DNA of 64,000 nt from Galaxea fascicularis (taxonomy: Eukaryota; Cnidaria; Anthozoa; Scleractinia; Euphylliidae), in NCBI GenBank assembly GCA_948470475.1, contig OX419342.1:1820701-1884700 (forward strand), written 5' to 3'. The position numbers and the translations under genes were made by a program. This document shows positions 62,501 through 64,000 of the stretch, piece after piece; the first letter of the stretch is position 1, and the number at the start of each line of letters is the position of its first letter. The notes beneath the pieces were generated by a model, which did no database searches, was not told the origin of the DNA, and saw only the letters and a list, made by a program, of their open reading frames with translations.

Positions 62501-64000
62501 TGCAAACTTTCCTGTTAAATCCACAGAAAGCATCGGAAATCTCCACGGAGACTTCACGAAATCATCAGATCTTTTAGCTTCTAATCGACTGGTTAATGAA
62601 AGCTCATTCTCGCGACAGTCAGCAGCTGACAGAGGGAGCATGCGTAAATCGGGGTCATTCCTTGAGTGGAATAATGACATCAGTGACAGTGAATTACTGG
62701 TAGCTTTTGAACCACAGTGTGTCCAAGTGCCTTCTATAAAGTAGGTATTATCTATTAAATACCTTCTAAAAAGAGTTCATTATTCTCGGAGGAACTTTAC
62801 CTGGGCAGACCGGCCCATACTTCTCTCTTTCGTAGTGCAATATTTCTCTATGTGCATAGCTGCACCGTGCCAGAGTTATCTTCCTTTGGTTTTCGAAATT
62901 GAACAGCAAAACATCGCAATTTTTCATTTGCTAAAACTGTTTACGGTAGAATTAACGACTTCGTGGTTGTTCCTTTTAAACCTTACATTGCTTCCTTAGG
63001 GCGCATTCACTTGGTTTGAGACTCGTGTTGCCATGTCAACTCTTTCTTGGGCGTAGAGCCTCAAGGCCTATACTGTCTACCTTAACTTGAAAAGGGTCAA
63101 AGCACAGAAAACAACCAAAATTCAGCCCGAGATGACACAAAATGATGGTGTGCGCTTAAGAGACGTCATTGTTATGGTTATGTCTTTTAATGGCAGATAA
63201 TAAGATATAGGAACAAGTGGTATTTATGTCGGTGGTTTTCAGTAATAATTGGAGGGTTTTTTTCTGGTTGACAACATTTAAGCTCGTTTTGAAGTGTTTT
63301 GCCAAGTGAAGTAAAGTTTTATGCATAAACTCTTCTTTTTTTTTTCGCTAGAAAATCGCCACCGACCAACATTTTCCAAGATCAAGAGCTAAAAGAAATT
63401 GCAGTCGCCATGGAAATGACAGATGATGACGTTGCCATGGATATAAACGAGCTGCCAACCTTCTCTCTTGGGTTCGACTTTTTGTCGGAGGAATTTTTTA
63501 CGAATAATGGGCATACAGGAAAAGTCGACCCTTCAAAAGATATTTCGGCGAATTTTACGGAAAGAGAGACGGAAAGCCTGAGCACAAAATCAATTGCTAA
63601 ACCGAAAGCAAGTATTTGTAGCGAACGAAACGAGTTTCCAGTTAATAGGAGTTCAAGTAAAGAAAAGAGTAATTGGCATAGAGCAGAACATTTCACCAAA
63701 ATAGTGCAACATCCTAAACAAGCATTAGAGGAACCTCGCCAGTTGATGAAGAACCAACAAATACAGGACAAGCCAAGCGCTGGGAGTGTTTCGCATCCAT
63801 TCTCCCACGAAACAACGGCTGTACCGCGGAATGCAACGAAAGCAAACATGTCAAATACAAGTTCGACTGTTTCAACTGATAAACTCGTTTCTGACAATTC
63901 TTTGCTACTGACAACGTGCATTAAAAATACGGCTGGTATTGATGAACAGCGTTCTGTCCCAAGTGCGCATGCGAAGTTGCAGGTTGTTACACCGTCGTGT
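50591..64000 (+). CDS. FANCM: FANCM DNA translocase (Fanconi anaemia), 5' 12 exons, truncated by window edge
   Basis: Branch-migrating ATPase that anchors the Fanconi core complex, remodels stalled forks and recruits BLM-TopoIIIa-RMI. Exons: 50591-51191, 52306-52478, 52565-52642, 53128-53286, 54199-54333, 54826-55392, 55692-55898, 56337-56500, 56973-60223, 60743-60867, 61785-62740, 63352 to the window end. All join in phase with GT-AG introns, giving about 2,355 residues. The start ATG at 50591 is followed by the family N-terminal motif TLFQSWG; the frame is also open a little upstream but without an ATG. The visible part alone already exceeds full-length human FANCM (2,048 aa), mostly because of a 3.25-kb exon. 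The C-terminal ERCC4-like/HhH region that binds FAAP24 is beyond the edge. Identification is secure from the helicase core and several linear motifs. Confidence 0.95.
51341..51727. repeat. Possible dispersed foldback in FANCM intron 1
   Basis: CAAATGTTGTGCTACAGCTG at the left and GGCAATAGCACAATGTTTGC at the right are inverted. The same GGCAATAGCACAACATTT block occurs at 501 and 755 in the left flank. Borders are approximate. Confidence 0.35.
51965..52223. repeat. MITE in FANCM intron 1
   Basis: The ends GGCCAATACACACGAGGGG and CCCCTCGTCATAGGTTTGGC are imperfect inverted repeats. GCTCC/GGAGC motifs repeat inside. It has no coding capacity. Confidence 0.65.
52807..52956. repeat. MITE in FANCM intron 3
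   Basis: GGATCAATGTTAGTATCTGG pairs with CCAGATACCGACATTGATCC, and the centre also folds on AACCCAAC/GTTGGGGT and TAACACC/GGTTAG. A 150-bp foldback. Confidence 0.7.
53304..53375 (-). mobile_element. tRNA-derived SINE-like head, minus strand
   Basis: Read on the minus strand, TTAGCTCAGTTGG (A box, 53349-53361) is followed by a decayed B box GGGTTTTAATTC (53304-53315) at tRNA spacing. In FANCM intron 4, opposite to the plus-strand copy at 53790. Confidence 0.5.
53790..53990 (+). mobile_element. tRNA-derived SINE, plus strand
   Basis: TTTGGCTCAGTTGGTAGAG is an excellent A box/D arm, and GGGTTCAAACC (53839-53849) an excellent B box. The acceptor stem does not close and a non-tRNA body follows, so I call a SINE and not a tRNA gene. 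Confidence 0.6.
55441..55555. repeat. Dispersed repeat B, copy 1 (FANCM intron 6)
   Basis: Shares AATGATCCTCGCAGTTGT-like and CGCAATTATATGCAA blocks, GTAAAGAAG and a GGAAATG-rich head with the copy at 56821-56930, in the same orientation. Confidence 0.7.
55918..56126. repeat. MITE in FANCM intron 7
   Basis: AGCCAGTGGCACACGG and CCGTGTATCACCGGCT are inverted termini with a few mismatches. TTCAACA/TGTTGAA motifs fill the interior, and CAACATTTGTTG appears near both ends. Confidence 0.65.
56171..56266. repeat. Family A MITE right-end fragment (FANCM intron 7)
   Basis: GAGAATATACATGTTGATCT and GAGGATTAAAGGGTTAATCC match the right ends of the kinesin-intron copies. The left half is not recognisable. 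Confidence 0.45.
56821..56930. repeat. Dispersed repeat B, copy 2 (FANCM intron 8)
   Basis: Contains CCTGATCCTCGCAGTTGT and ACGCAATTATATGCAAGTGC, matching copy 1 in the same orientation. The two copies bracket exons 7 and 8. Confidence 0.7.
57067..57387 (+). other. MHF-binding segment of FANCM
   Basis: Starts [18 protein letters not shown], continues [20 protein letters not shown] and [12 protein letters not shown], and ends [14 protein letters not shown]. Spacing and key residues follow human FANCM about 661-800 (FLSEEEFKLW, LSEWRLWQDH, VDHSDRC, YELEVESYL), the part known to bind the MHF1-MHF2 histone-fold pair. Assignment is by recalled similarity. Confidence 0.8.
58054..58092 (+). other. 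Candidate MM1 (FANCF-binding) segment
   Basis: [13 protein letters not shown] resembles the human SPPPLSGLSDLE core of the region that docks the Fanconi core complex through FANCF. Short and embedded in disordered sequence, so tentative. Confidence 0.45.
58243..58305 (+). other. Candidate MM2 (RMI-binding) segment
   Basis: [19 protein letters not shown] has hydrophobic and aromatic spacing like human MM2 (ETPLVSQFLISDEL), the peptide that binds RMI1-RMI2. The order MHF, MM1, MM2 is the same as in vertebrates. Tentative. Confidence 0.45.
59500..59665 (+). repeat. Degenerate coding minisatellite in FANCM exon 9
   Basis: Units related to GACAATGTTGGTGA recur imperfectly and translate to an Asn-, Gly-, Ser- and Asp-rich linker ([12 protein letters not shown] and similar). 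It stays in frame inside the disordered region. Confidence 0.5.
60289..60326 (-). repeat. (CCCCCCT)n tract, G-quadruplex-prone on minus strand
   Basis: Four or more runs of five to six C separated by T, just after the exon 9 donor of FANCM. The complementary strand could form G-quadruplexes; the transcript itself is C-rich. Confidence 0.65.
60921..61068. repeat. Perfect 62-bp inverted repeat with 24-bp loop (FANCM intron 10)
   Basis: Arms 60921-60982 and 61007-61068 are exact reverse complements, starting AGGCCATATTCGTATTCTCG. The loop is 60983-61006. Perfect identity over 62 bp implies a recent origin or correction between arms. Confidence 0.9.
61785..62740 (+). other. FANCM conserved acidic motif and disordered exon 11
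   Basis: [20 protein letters not shown] followed by an Asp/Glu-rich run, [10 protein letters not shown] and YRQSLQSP parallels human [23 protein letters not shown] and YMKSLRSP. This conserved block lies ahead of the C-terminal nuclease-like domain and confirms the exon order. Confidence 0.8.

Noticed and set aside
63382..63921. 179-codon minus-strand frame
   Set aside because: Antisense to FANCM exon 12, which continues the sense frame after a good acceptor.

Overview
This is a eukaryotic, intron-rich genomic window, most likely from an anthozoan cnidarian and probably a stony coral. The evidence is AT-rich non-coding DNA, short exons with canonical GT-AG splice sites, protein matches closest in style to animal families, and dispersed foldback/MITE-type repeats that resemble ones I recall from coral genomes. 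The taxon is inferred from style and is not proven by the sequence.

Three protein-coding genes account for all the coding signal I can support. (1) Minus strand, 3266-13817: a complete UTP-glucose-1-phosphate uridylyltransferase (UGP2), 14 coding exons, 499 aa. It has an ATG-only first coding exon and one U12-type AT-AG intron. (2) Minus strand, 46362 down to about 23597: a kinesin-3 of the KIF16/STARD9 type in about 34 exons and roughly 1,520 aa. It has motor, FHA, a long coiled coil in one large exon, and a C-terminal START lipid-binding domain. No PX domain was found. (3) Plus strand, 50591 to beyond the window edge: FANCM, the Fanconi anaemia DNA translocase. Twelve exons (about 2,355 codons) are visible. 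They carry the DEAH helicase core, the MHF-binding segment, candidate MM1 and MM2 segments, and a long acidic disordered region. The C-terminal ERCC4-like/HhH part lies outside the window.

Layout: 1-3265 non-coding flank below UGP2; 3266-13817 UGP2; 13818-23596 repeat-rich intergenic DNA; 23597-46362 kinesin; 46363-50590 intergenic DNA between the divergently transcribed kinesin and FANCM; 50591-64000 FANCM. The three genes do unrelated jobs (nucleotide-sugar synthesis, motor transport, replication-fork repair), so this is an ordinary animal gene neighbourhood and not a functional cluster.

Introns and intergenic DNA hold many short non-autonomous repeats: inverted-repeat foldbacks, a multi-copy MITE family, tRNA-derived SINE-like units, LINE 3' ends, microsatellites and G-rich tracts. 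I saw no CRISPR array, rRNA gene, intact tRNA gene or intact transposase. I did not find a wholly new biological system. The most distinctive signals are the minor-spliceosome AT-AG intron in UGP2, the motor-FHA-START kinesin without PX and with a substituted FHA arginine, and a perfect 62-bp foldback in a FANCM intron.
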